64,000 nt of DNA from a virus: the IMG/VR virus record IMGVR_UViG_3300002835_000075, positions 1 to 64,000 of that record; one strand, written 5' to 3'. Below, in pieces: positions 33,598 to 40,319 of the stretch. Under the pieces are notes generated by a model. The model saw only the letters and a program-made list of their open reading frames with translations. It was not told the origin of the DNA and searched no databases. The first letter of the stretch is position 1. Each line of letters starts with the position of its first letter. Both the position numbers and the translations under genes were made by a program.

Positions 33598-33681
33598 AGT
33601 CAGGAGTGTAAAGAGACCTGGTGTTGAATCCATTTTGTTAAAAATGGTTGCTCATTGTAGGTTCGAATCCTACCCTGACTT
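33598..33681 (+). tRNA. tRNA-like with 8-base anticodon loop (Asn or Thr?)
   Basis: Acceptor AGTCAGG/CCTGACT and T arm GTAGG TTCGAAT CCTAC. Anticodon stem CCATT/AATGG encloses TTGTTAAA (8 bases), readable as GUU or UGU. Acceptor shared with 28540, 30294 and 30546. Confidence 0.55.
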
Positions 33682-34138
33682 CAAAAGACCCCACGATTAA
33701 CAGAAGTATCCGGCTGTTATGGGTGTGAACCTGACTTGAAGGCTTCAAGGCTATGGGGGAGGCTACACGAACAAACAAGGGTTCCCCATTATGGATGGAG
33801 GGGGTTAGGGGTCTTAAGTGATCGTAATACAATCCACAAGTTGTAAGAACACTGAACAATCTTACAATATACACTCGTCTTCCGAGTGAGACCCACCACG
33901 TAACTTTGGGGGTATGGTGAAGATGTTCTGAGGATAACACTGAACGCTGAGTTTGATTCCACCCGACACGATGGTGAGATAGAATAAGGACGGAGTGTGA
34001 AAGTATAAACCCACCGTGGATGGTTACTATGGACTAACGAATCTTAGTCATATCGGTGAGGGATATTATGTCGTCAAATATTAAAACTTGAAAGGTTCTC
34101 CCAAACTGGCGTGGGGATGATTCAGAACCTTTTTTAAT
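33682..34138 (+). ncRNA. Structured non-coding RNA candidate
   Basis: No gene seen in 450 bases. AGACCCC (33686-33692) pairs with GGGGTCT (33808-33814) to close a first domain; a second, G-rich domain with several internal hairpins follows. It ends in a GGTTCT/AGAACC hairpin with a T-run (34094-34135). Transcribed from the promoter at 33555-33585, with the tRNA-like element as its first part. Confidence 0.5.
34094..34135 (+). terminator. Terminator of structured RNA
   Basis: GGTTCT (34094-34099) / AGAACC (34124-34129) followed by six T. Confidence 0.7.
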
Positions 34139-34210
34139 GGTCCATTGGTGTAGTGGCTAACATTCATCCCTGTCACGGATGAGCCGCGAGTTCGATTCTC
34201 GCATGGACCG
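34139..34210 (+). tRNA. tRNA-Asp(GUC), copy 2
   Basis: Acceptor GGTCCAT/ATGGACC, anticodon stem TCATC/GATGA region with loop CTGTCAC, T loop TTCGATT. Diverged from the copy at 31957. Confidence 0.88.
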
Positions 34211-34240
34211 CTAAAATTATTAAAATTAAATCAGAATAAT

Positions 34241-34444
34241 ATGAAAGCAAAACTAACATTTAACCTACCCGAAGACGAACACGAATTTTACTGCGTAACA
34301 AGTAAAACAAAAAGAAAAGAGTATATGAAAAAACTAAATTACGGAATTGAACCGTACCCGAAAGGAGAAAATAAAAAATACGAATTAGGGACTTTTATTG
34401 AGCCGATTATAATTGACACCAATGTTGCTCAAAATAGCCACTAA
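34241..34444 (+). CDS. Small protein, possibly chimeric
   Basis: 67 residues. The first 17 (KAKLTFNLPEDEHEFY) look like the start of a widespread phage protein family that normally continues differently; from about residue 18 the sequence is unrelated (CVTSKTKRKEYMKKL...). Its stop codon lies in the left arm of the first attC-like element. May be a gene broken by cassette insertion. Confidence 0.5.
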   Translation: MKAKLTFNLPEDEHEFYCVTSKTKRKEYMKKLNYGIEPYPKGENKKYELGTFIEPIIIDTNVAQNSH

Positions 34445-34570
34445 CGGTTGCAGATATACCCAGTTTGGGATTAAATAATAAAAACTTTAAATTATAAACA
34501 AAATGACAAAAAAAGCAGAAAATCCAAATGAAACACAGAACCCCAAATTGGGTATATCTGTTGTTAGCGG
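34437..34570 (+). repeat. attC-like element 1
   Basis: GCCACTAACGGTTGCAGATA... (34437-) pairs with the segment ending TATATCTGTTGTTAGCGG (34553-34570): CACTAAC/GTTAGCG outer boxes, GCAGATATACCCA/TGGGTATATCTG inner arms, about 75-base loop. Confidence 0.6.
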
Positions 34571-34715
34571 TTCGTTGCCTTCGGTTGATGAAGCAGGGGT
34601 AATGGCTGTAAAAATTTCAGAAATGGTAGAACCACCGTTGACAGCACAGGAACAATCGTTCTTTATTGCTGGATTTTGCGAATGCGTAAAGTGGCTTGGT
34701 AGCAATGACCGCTAA
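34503..34715 (+). CDS. Cassette protein 1
   Basis: 70 residues. The start codon lies in the loop of attC-like element 1, and residues 14-24 (NPKLGISVVSGS) are encoded by the element's right arm. The same arrangement is seen at 35587 (QSCQTDVSGS). The rest (MAVKISEMVEPPLTAQEQSFFIAGFCECVKWLG) is a short helical domain; an internal Met could be the true start. Confidence 0.5.
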   Translation: MTKKAENPNETQNPKLGISVVSGSLPSVDEAGVMAVKISEMVEPPLTAQEQSFFIAGFCECVKWLGSNDR

Positions 34716-34763
34716 CACAAAAGCAGGTGCAGTTTCAATTGCACTTGCTAACTGTTAACCGCC
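34709..34763 (+). repeat. attC-like element 2 and 81-bp exact repeat, copy 1
   Basis: GCTAAC ... AGCAGGTGCA-GTTTCAAT-TGCACTTGCT ... GTTAAC. The 81 bases 34713-34793 are identical to 36556-36636 (element 7). Confidence 0.7.
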
Positions 34764-34803
34764 GTTTTAATGGCGTAAATTATTAAAATTAAATAAAAAT
34801 AAT

Positions 34804-35070
34804 ATGAAAACAAAATCAGGTTACGAAACAAATGGAGATTACATTAAATTCAAAAGCGGGTTTACTGGAAATTATGCGGTTGAAACACAAAACGACATTA
34901 AACACTTTAAAAATGAATATGAAGCAGATATGCACATAATCACTAAAGTTATCGGTTGTGAAAAGGCATATCCAATCTGTAAGCACTTTGCTGAACAATC
35001 AGAAGGTTGTAATAATTGTGCTTTTGGATTTAATAGTAATTGTTCAAATCATAGAGCTGCTGCTATTTAA
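34804..35070 (+). CDS. Cassette protein 2, Cys-rich
   Basis: 88 residues. N-terminal beta-like domain, then ICKHFAEQSEGCNNCAFGFNSNC, with four Cys and one His that could bind zinc. Bounded by attC-like elements 2 and 3. No family recognised. Confidence 0.6.
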   Translation: MKTKSGYETNGDYIKFKSGFTGNYAVETQNDIKHFKNEYEADMHIITKVIGCEKAYPICKHFAEQSEGCNNCAFGFNSNCSNHRAAAI

Positions 35071-35073
35071 AAT

Positions 35074-35132
35074 GGCACATAACGGTTGAGAATATGTGTT
35101 CGTTTTAATGACACATATTCTTTGTTATAAGT
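35074..35132 (+). repeat. attC-like element 3
   Basis: CACATAACGG, arm GAGAATATGTGT, loop TCGTTTTAATG, arm ACACATATTCTTT, GTTATAA. Near-perfect hairpin with extra bases on one side. Confidence 0.7.
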
Positions 35133-35172
35133 ATGTAAAACAAAAATTATACAAATTAAAAAATAAAAAATC

Positions 35173-35487
35173 ATGGAAAAATTAAACGGAGAACAAATAG
35201 AACCAATAAAAATCACGACTGCTGTTGAAGATATTATTAATGTAATCAAGATGAATGAAAAATCAGAAAAGAAAGCTGATTTATTATTAGTTGCAGAAGA
35301 AAAATTGAAAAAGGAAACAAACCAACGATTTATAGCACACCGTATAGGTAAAATTGATGTTATTAAAGATGTATTAATGAAACAATCTTTTTCAATTAAA
35401 GAAATGTTTGATGAATTGAAAACTCTTACTGAACCTTCTGAATATGACAAGATATTGAATGATTTTTTAAATAAAATAAATTCATAA
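35173..35487 (+). CDS. Cassette protein 3
   Basis: 104 residues, helical and charged (EKSEKKADLLLVAEEKLKKETNQRF). No family recognised. Lies between attC-like elements 3 and 4. Confidence 0.6.
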   Translation: MEKLNGEQIEPIKITTAVEDIINVIKMNEKSEKKADLLLVAEEKLKKETNQRFIAHRIGKIDVIKDVLMKQSFSIKEMFDELKTLTEPSEYDKILNDFLNKINS

Positions 35488-35502
35488 ATTTTGTTTTTAT
35501 TA

Positions 35503-35637
35503 CTTATAACGGTTCTCGGCTTGGCGAGGTTGGGGACTAAAAGCACAATCGCTAAAATTAATTACAAATTTTAATAAATAGAACAAATGAACAATTCAGA
35601 ACAAAACCCCCAATCTTGCCAAACCGATGTTAGTGGC
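35503..35637 (+). repeat. attC-like element 4
   Basis: TATAACGG with arm CTCGGCTTGGCGAGGTTGGGG pairs with CCCCCAATCTTGCCAAACCG followed by GTTAGTGG; long loop contains the start codon of cassette protein 4. Confidence 0.6.
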
Positions 35638-35814
35638 AGTGCTTGGTTTGAAACAGAACAAATCGAAACTTTTGTTGGTGAAATGGATAATGGTGGAGAA
35701 CGTAAGAAATTAGTTGTTTTACATCAATGCGGTGAAGATAAAAAAGCATTGATAGAACAATTAAAAACGATGATAAGTGGTTTAGAAACTAATTTCGATT
35801 GGTTTGCTTCGTAG
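35587..35814 (+). CDS. Cassette protein 4
   Basis: 75 residues. Start codon in the loop of attC-like element 4 and residues 7-18 (NPQSCQTDVSGS) encoded by its right arm. Remainder (FVGEMDNGGERKKLVVLHQCGEDKKALIEQLKTMI) is a small alpha/beta unit. No family recognised. Confidence 0.5.
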   Translation: MNNSEQNPQSCQTDVSGSAWFETEQIETFVGEMDNGGERKKLVVLHQCGEDKKALIEQLKTMISGLETNFDWFAS

Positions 35815-35818
35815 TATT

Positions 35819-35872
35819 GCCACTAACACAAAGCTAAATGACGTTTTAATGTCTTTTAGCAACTGTTATGCG
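35819..35872 (+). repeat. attC-like element 5
   Basis: GCCACTAACAC, arm AAGCTAAATGAC, loop GTTTTAAT, arm GTCTTTTAGC, AACTGTTATGCGG. Confidence 0.7.
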
Positions 35873-35900
35873 GAATGTAAAACCTTAAACAACAAGAACA

Positions 35901-35942
35901 ATGAAACAGACAGCAGTAGATTGGTTGGAAGATAACGTCTGA
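35901..35942 (+). pseudogene. Truncated gene start of 13 codons
   Basis: MKQTAVDWLEDNV then stop. The sequence looks like the N-terminus of a widespread phage/Bacteroidota protein beginning MKQTAVxWL; here the frame runs into attC-like element 6 and ends. Probably a cassette carrying only a gene fragment. Confidence 0.45.
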
Positions 35943-35983
35943 TGATAAACAATCGTTTTAATGTTGTTTATCATTTGTTATAC
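35929..35983 (+). repeat. attC-like element 6
   Basis: GATAACG, arm TGATGATAAACAAT, loop CGTTTTAATG, arm TTGTTTATCATT, TGTTATACA. Confidence 0.7.
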
Positions 35984-36012
35984 ACAGTACATTTTAAATT
36001 AAAAATAAATAT

Positions 36013-36546
36013 ATGAAAGAAAAATTAGAAAATGAGAGACCAACACCTATAGAACAAAAAGATGTTGTTTGGGGTGAGCGTGAAAGAAAAGAGAAAGTAA
36101 GTGTTTTAATAGGACTTAGTCGCTCACCAAATTTCAAACCGATTTCTGATATGGAAACAGGTGAATATGAGTATTGGTTAAGGAGTAATGAAGATTTATT
36201 TGATGTTATACCAAAATTAGGTTTGGGACTATCAAACTTTTTCAACCAACATAAGTATGGTAACGAAGAAATAACATACTTAGACTTTCAACAAATGGGA
36301 TTCACAGTTAAACATTATGACGAAGATTGGTGTACATTCAAAAAAAGGATGAATAATTGTGAAGTTAGTGGTAAGTTTTATTTTAAGACAAACCATCTAA
36401 TGATTGCAAATTGGATTAATAATGAAGGAGAAAATTGTTTTAATGGGACTATCCATAACAAAAGATTTCTATTTGAGGTATTAACATCATTAAGTGCTGT
36501 TTCACGAGAAGAAATTTTAGGTATTGGTCGAAAATATATGGATTAG
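36013..36546 (+). CDS. Cassette protein 5
   Basis: 177 residues, the largest in the array. Globular, with DVIPKLGLGLSNFFNQHKYGNEEITYLDFQQMGF and a conserved-looking Cys/Trp patch (DEDWCTFKKRMNNCEVSG). No family recognised. Flanked by attC-like elements 6 and 7. Confidence 0.65.
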   Translation: MKEKLENERPTPIEQKDVVWGERERKEKVSVLIGLSRSPNFKPISDMETGEYEYWLRSNEDLFDVIPKLGLGLSNFFNQHKYGNEEITYLDFQQMGFTVKHYDEDWCTFKKRMNNCEVSGKFYFKTNHLMIANWINNEGENCFNGTIHNKRFLFEVLTSLSAVSREEILGIGRKYMD

Positions 36547-36550
36547 TATT

Positions 36551-36606
36551 GTGTATAACACAAAAGCAGGTGCAGTTTCAATTGCACTTGCTAACTGTTA
36601 ACCGCC
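36551..36606 (+). repeat. attC-like element 7 and 81-bp exact repeat, copy 2
   Basis: Identical to element 2 over 36556-36636, except that the left box is TATAAC (from the preceding cassette) rather than GCTAAC. A change of only the outer left box is what site-specific recombination at GTT would produce. Confidence 0.7.
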
Positions 36607-36640
36607 GTTTTAATGGCGTAAATTATTAAAATTAAAAACT

Positions 36641-36913
36641 ATGAAAACTTTCCAAGATTTAGAATTCGAGCAAATCAATGATGCACCGTTTATGGTCGGT
36701 AAAAAAACCCGTATGCATTTTGATAATGGATATGGTGTATCTGTTGTATCACACTCTCATTCATATGGTGGTCGTGATGGTCTTTATGAGATTGCGGTAT
36801 TGGATTCTGACGATAAACTTACTTATGATACTCCTGTGACAAATGACGTAATTGGTTACTTGAGTGAAGAAGATGTAACCGATGTTATGAAACAAGTTCA
36901 AGAATTAAAGTAA
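36641..36913 (+). CDS. Hypothetical phage protein
   Basis: 90 residues, beta-rich (RMHFDNGYGVSVVSHSHSYGGRDGLYEIAVL), acidic C-terminus. The stop overlaps the next start by one base, so it is coupled to 36913. It follows attC-like element 7 and may be a cassette gene or the first gene of the normal phage backbone. Confidence 0.65.
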   Translation: MKTFQDLEFEQINDAPFMVGKKTRMHFDNGYGVSVVSHSHSYGGRDGLYEIAVLDSDDKLTYDTPVTNDVIGYLSEEDVTDVMKQVQELK

Positions 36914-37191
36914 TGAAAAAGAAACAACAAAAAGCAATTGACAAGATTATGGATTGGTTTGACTTTTCTAAAGTTCATCGAACTATGGTTGCGTTAGACT
37001 GGAAATGGGCGTCTGCTGAAGATGGAATCCCAACTGAACCTGAAATAAGGGAAACTGCAAGAAGATTAATGGAAGATGCTATTAATCAAAAAATTAGTAT
37101 TGGAACCGGAGGATTTAGAGTTCATTATGATAAAAAAGATGATTTTATTTCATTATCGTTTGTTATTTCAGAATGGGATGAAACTTTTTAA
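36913..37191 (+). CDS. Hypothetical phage protein
   Basis: 92 residues. KAIDKIMDWFDFSKVHRTMVALDWKWASAEDGIPTEPEIRETARRLMEDAI, then a short beta part (GGFRVHYDKKDDFISLSFVI). I recognise this layout as a frequent small phage protein of unknown function. Starts within the stop of the preceding gene (taATG). Confidence 0.75.
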   Translation: MKKKQQKAIDKIMDWFDFSKVHRTMVALDWKWASAEDGIPTEPEIRETARRLMEDAINQKISIGTGGFRVHYDKKDDFISLSFVISEWDETF

Positions 37192-37264
37192 TAAAAAATT
37201 TGGTTATTTAAAATAAAATCACTATATTTATATTATTGTTTAACTTAAAAATCTAAAAAAAACT

Positions 37265-37507
37265 ATGGCAACAAAATCAGGAAACAAAGGACGTTACGTC
37301 TGTAAAGTGGGGTATTTCGACATTTATGCAAAAGACACTTTAAAGCCCGCTAAAACTTCAAAATACAAATGGACTAAAGGTGAAGTAAAATCAACCGAAT
37401 ATGTTTTGTATCACTCTAAAAAAGTTGTGGATAAAGGATTCCAAACAAAAGATTTGGCCGTAGCCAAAGCTTCTGAGTTAATGTCAAAACATAAAGTTTC
37501 CGCCTAA
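37265..37507 (+). CDS. Small basic protein
   Basis: 80 residues, Lys-rich, predicted beta (GRYVCKVGYFDIYAKDTL... TEYVLYHSKKVVDKGFQTKDLAVAKASELM). TATTTATAT box about 40 bases upstream. Possibly nucleic-acid binding; unassigned. Confidence 0.65.
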   Translation: MATKSGNKGRYVCKVGYFDIYAKDTLKPAKTSKYKWTKGEVKSTEYVLYHSKKVVDKGFQTKDLAVAKASELMSKHKVSA

Positions 37508-37517
37508 TTAAAAAAAT

Positions 37518-37718
37518 ATGAGTATTATAATTAATTTTTTAAAAGGTGTTGTGTCCACCATTTTTGTTATGATTGGTTGTTTTTTGGTAACTTTTTATAT
37601 GAAAGAACCATTTAGCATCGTTAGTCTCTTTTGTGGTCTTTTAGGGTTTTTTATTCTGTATCCCGCAGTTGATAAATGGAAAGAAACCTTAAAGTTTCGA
37701 AAAAATAGATCAAAGTAG
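37518..37718 (+). CDS. Small membrane protein with two helices
   Basis: 66 residues with hydrophobic segments at about 5-26 and 33-52 and a very basic C-terminus (KWKETLKFRKNRSK). Start 11 bases after the preceding gene. Could be a holin or antiholin; only topology supports this. Confidence 0.6.
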   Translation: MSIIINFLKGVVSTIFVMIGCFLVTFYMKEPFSIVSLFCGLLGFFILYPAVDKWKETLKFRKNRSK

Positions 37719-37774
37719 GTAAATGCTAATTTAGCATTACTTTTAGTAAAAAAAAACGTTTTAAAATAAAAAAA

Positions 37775-37864
37775 ATGAACCCATCAATTTTAGTTGCAAT
37801 TTCGGTTCCAGTTACTCTGGTGTTGATTTTGGTAATCATGTCACTTAAAGGACAAAAAGAATAA
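37775..37864 (+). CDS. 29-residue membrane peptide
   Basis: MNPSILVAISVPVTLVLIL... one transmembrane helix with a short basic tail (SLKGQKE). A-rich leader. Lies in a series of small membrane proteins upstream of the endolysin. Confidence 0.5.
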   Translation: MNPSILVAISVPVTLVLILVIMSLKGQKE

Positions 37865-37949
37865 GGAACTAATCTTTACTTTTTTTGTTTGTTTTGTAAA
37901 CGGACAAGTATTTATAGAATAAATAATTCTATTTAAAACTCGAACAAAA

Positions 37950-38123
37950 ATGAAATTAACAAAAGAACAAATTTTAGGAATTACAAGACACGGGCTTACG
38001 TTTATTGGTGGTATTTTGGTAATGAAAGGTCTCGTTGACGAAACAACTGTTACTGAAATCGTTGGTGGTGTAATCACTTTAACAGGAACAATTTGGTCCA
38101 TCATTGTTAAAAAACAAGCTTAA
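37950..38123 (+). CDS. Small membrane protein, holin candidate
   Basis: 57 residues. KLTKEQILGITRHGLTFIGGILVMKGLVDE, TVTEIVGGVITLTGTIWSIIVKK: two hydrophobic helices, short turn, Lys-rich C-terminus. This matches the small class II holins of Bacteroidota phages. The VanY-type endolysin lies 1.2 kb downstream on the same strand. TATTTATA box upstream at 37909-37916. Confidence 0.65.
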   Translation: MKLTKEQILGITRHGLTFIGGILVMKGLVDETTVTEIVGGVITLTGTIWSIIVKKQA

Positions 38124-38135
38124 TCTTAACAAAAA

Positions 38136-38160
38136 TATATCCCCCTTCTTTATGTTGGGG
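38136..38160 (+). terminator. Hairpin, probable terminator
   Basis: ATATCCCCCTTCTTTATGTTGGGGGATAT, followed by TTTATTATA; the right arm merges with a TATTTAT box for the next gene. Confidence 0.5.
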
Positions 38161-38190
38161 GATATTTATTATATATAAAAAAATTCATAT

Positions 38191-38793
38191 ATGTCTGAAA
38201 TTGTAATCGCATTCATCACAGGGGTTTTAGGACCAATTTTACTAATTTACATCAAACATCTTTTGGATAAAAAGAAGAAAAAACCTGATATGGTAATGGA
38301 TACATTAAGGGTTAGTGAGTTGATAAATTCCAAAATTGAGCACATCAAAGAAGAATTTGATGCTGATAGAGTTTGGGTTTCACAATTTCACAATGGAGGT
38401 AATTTTTATCCAACTGGAAAATCTATGGCGAAGTTTTCGATTATGTATGAAACAGTTGGACAATATGGTCAATCAGTTCAGACTAATTTTAAAAACATTC
38501 CTGTTAATTTATTTTCTAAATCAATAAATGAATTATTAAATAATGATTCAATTGAAATACCCGACTATACGGACGAAAAGATTCCAACTTTTGGATTGAA
38601 GTATGTTGCCGAAGAAACAGGATGTAAGTCTTCTTATTTATTTGCAATTAAAACAATTGAGGATAGATTCATTGGGATTTTATCGGTTGATTACACAAGA
38701 GATAAAAAAAGTCTAACTTCTGAAGAAATTATCCATCTTCAAGTTCATGCATCATCAATCGGTGGTGTTTTAATGAGTTATTTGAATCAGTAA
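38191..38793 (+). CDS. Membrane-anchored GAF-like sensor protein
   Basis: 200 residues. N-terminal transmembrane helix (IVIAFITGVLGPILLIYI) and Lys-rich stop-transfer (KKKKKPD), then an alpha/beta domain of about 150 residues with GAF-like features (FDADRVWVSQFHNGG ... SSYLFAIKTIEDRFIGILSVDYTRD ... LQVHASSIGGVLM). No output domain, so it may bind a small ligand or be a structural part of the envelope. Confidence 0.65.
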   Translation: MSEIVIAFITGVLGPILLIYIKHLLDKKKKKPDMVMDTLRVSELINSKIEHIKEEFDADRVWVSQFHNGGNFYPTGKSMAKFSIMYETVGQYGQSVQTNFKNIPVNLFSKSINELLNNDSIEIPDYTDEKIPTFGLKYVAEETGCKSSYLFAIKTIEDRFIGILSVDYTRDKKSLTSEEIIHLQVHASSIGGVLMSYLNQ

Positions 38794-38804
38794 AGATTTT
38801 TTCA

Positions 38805-38812
38805 TATCTTTG
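38805..38812 (+). promoter_or_regulatory. Host-type promoter, leaderless
   Basis: TTG (38782-38784), 20 bases, TATCTTTG, 4 bases before the ATG at 38817. Confidence 0.65.
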
Positions 38813-38816
38813 TGAT

Positions 38817-39305
38817 ATGAATATTTTCTTTTTAGATTTTGACACCAACAAATGTGCGAAATATCATTGTGATAAACACGTAGTTAAAATGATATTGGAA
38901 ACCGCGCAACTTTTATGTGGCGTTCACCACACTACCCCCCAAGTCACCCCCCAAGTTCCCTACAAGTTATCACACAAAAATCATCCTTGTGCTATTTGGG
39001 CTCGTGAGAGTTTGTCTAATTACTTATATCTATGTGATCTTGGTTTAGAGTTATGTAAAGAATATACTTATCGTTATGGTAAGAGACACAAATCTCAAGA
39101 TGTTATTGAGTGGTGTTTAATTAATAAGCCAAACATCGTTGATAAAAACTTCACCACACCACCAAAGGCAATGCCTGACGAATATAAAACAGGTGATGTT
39201 ATTGAGTCCTACCGAAATTACTATCGTGGTGCCAAACGTGATTTTTGTAAATGGAAAAATAGAGAGGTTCCTGAATGGTTTTTAAATACTGAAGTATTTA
39301 TATAG
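38817..39305 (+). CDS. Conserved phage protein (DKHVVKM motif)
   Basis: 162 residues. NIFFLDFDTNKCAKYHCDKHVVKMILETAQLL is the hallmark N-terminus of a protein family found widely in T4-like and cyanophages; the middle contains YKLSHKNHPCAIWARES and the end EWFL. Conserved Cys/His/Asp residues suggest an enzyme or metal-binding protein. Function not established. Likely leaderless and expressed from a host-type promoter. Confidence 0.8.
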   Translation: MNIFFLDFDTNKCAKYHCDKHVVKMILETAQLLCGVHHTTPQVTPQVPYKLSHKNHPCAIWARESLSNYLYLCDLGLELCKEYTYRYGKRHKSQDVIEWCLINKPNIVDKNFTTPPKAMPDEYKTGDVIESYRNYYRGAKRDFCKWKNREVPEWFLNTEVFI

Positions 39306-39321
39306 AAATATATTTTCTATA

Positions 39322-40056
39322 ATGGTTTCAAGATCAGAATGCAGTAGTTCAAACCCATGTTCAAAATTTGGATCCACCGATAATGGGTGTCTTCAAAATT
39401 TAAAAAAAGGTGAGGTTGGTTCAAGCAAATATGAATTGGCTTCTGAGGCTGCAGACGCACTCGAGATAATGTATGAAGACATGCCCGAAGACGTTCAAAA
39501 AGATTTAAAAATCTCAGATTCTTATCGTCCATTAAAAATCCAATGTAATATTTTCAATTTTGACACTTATGAAGAAACAGGAAAGAGAATTAAAATTGGG
39601 ACTTCTAATGTTGCTGTGGCGGCTCCTGGAACGTCAAATCATGGTTGGGGTAGAGCATTAGACTTGTCGTCAAGAAAGGCTCAACAGTGGATCAAAGACA
39701 ATGGATATAAGTATGGTTGGTGTTGGGGTGAGGTTACATCGGAACCATGGCATTTTACTTACTGCGGACCAGGACCAAATAGATCATCAAGATGTGATAG
39801 TTTTTGTAAGGGTAAAATGGAAATATCATCAACCGATACTTCCATTGATGACGAAGAAGAAGAAGGATCAATTGAAAAGGAAACCACAACTGACAAAAAA
39901 ACCAAATCTAACCAATCTTCATCAGCTTTGGGACCTATTGGTGATTTTTTAAATTTTCTTGGTATTGTAGGTGAGATGAAAGAGTCGATTGAAGAAAATG
40001 AAAATTTGAATGAAGAATTAAATAGAATTCACGATATTTTTAAAAAAATTCTTTAA
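39322..40056 (+). CDS. VanY-type (M15) peptidase, probable endolysin
   Basis: 244 residues. The core at about 60-150 has SDSYRPLKIQCNIF, GTSNHGWGRALDL (zinc-binding His and Asp) and GWCWGEVTSEPWHF (catalytic Glu and zinc-binding His), the M15/VanY layout that cuts the peptide stems of peptidoglycan. Four cysteines in the first 30 residues. The C-terminal 90 residues are an acidic linker ending in NEELNRIHDIFKKIL, similar to the shared N-terminal leader but placed at the C-terminus. Confidence 0.88.
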   Translation: MVSRSECSSSNPCSKFGSTDNGCLQNLKKGEVGSSKYELASEAADALEIMYEDMPEDVQKDLKISDSYRPLKIQCNIFNFDTYEETGKRIKIGTSNVAVAAPGTSNHGWGRALDLSSRKAQQWIKDNGYKYGWCWGEVTSEPWHFTYCGPGPNRSSRCDSFCKGKMEISSTDTSIDDEEEEGSIEKETTTDKKTKSNQSSSALGPIGDFLNFLGIVGEMKESIEENENLNEELNRIHDIFKKIL

Positions 40057-40112
40057 CTTTGTTGACACAACGAAATATTTATATTATCATTTCACTATAA
40101 ATAAAAAAGATT

Positions 40113-40259
40113 ATGAGTGAAGAACCAAAATTAGTTGAAATTTATTACTACTATAACAACGGAGTTCAAGTATGGACATCAAATGAGACTTTCGCTAAAA
40201 TAAGAGCGGTCCAATGTGGTAGTAAATTATATTTTGAAACCGTAGAAATTGCGGAATAA
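40113..40259 (+). CDS. Small protein of 48 residues
   Basis: MSEEPKLVEIYYYYNNGVQVW... beta-like small domain (WTSNETFAKIRAVQCGSKLYFETVEIAE). TATTTATATTAT box upstream. Not recognised. Confidence 0.5.
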   Translation: MSEEPKLVEIYYYYNNGVQVWTSNETFAKIRAVQCGSKLYFETVEIAE

Positions 40260-40310
40260 AAAAAATAAAAAAAAAATCACAAAGTGCTTGACAGATTAAA
40301 ATAAATGTCT

Positions 40311-40318
40311 TAACTTTG
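40311..40318 (+). promoter_or_regulatory. Strong host-type promoter of large RNA
   Basis: TTGACA at 40288-40293, TAACTTTG at 40311-40318 (20 bases after TTG), followed by an ATCGGA/TCCGAT hairpin and boxA-like GTTCTTTGA at 40345. Confidence 0.75.
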
Positions 40319-40319
40319 T

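Noticed and set aside
34713-36636. Insertion sequence flanked by 81-bp direct repeats
   Set aside because: There is no transposase and no terminal inverted repeats, and the other elements in the region share only the attC-like layout.
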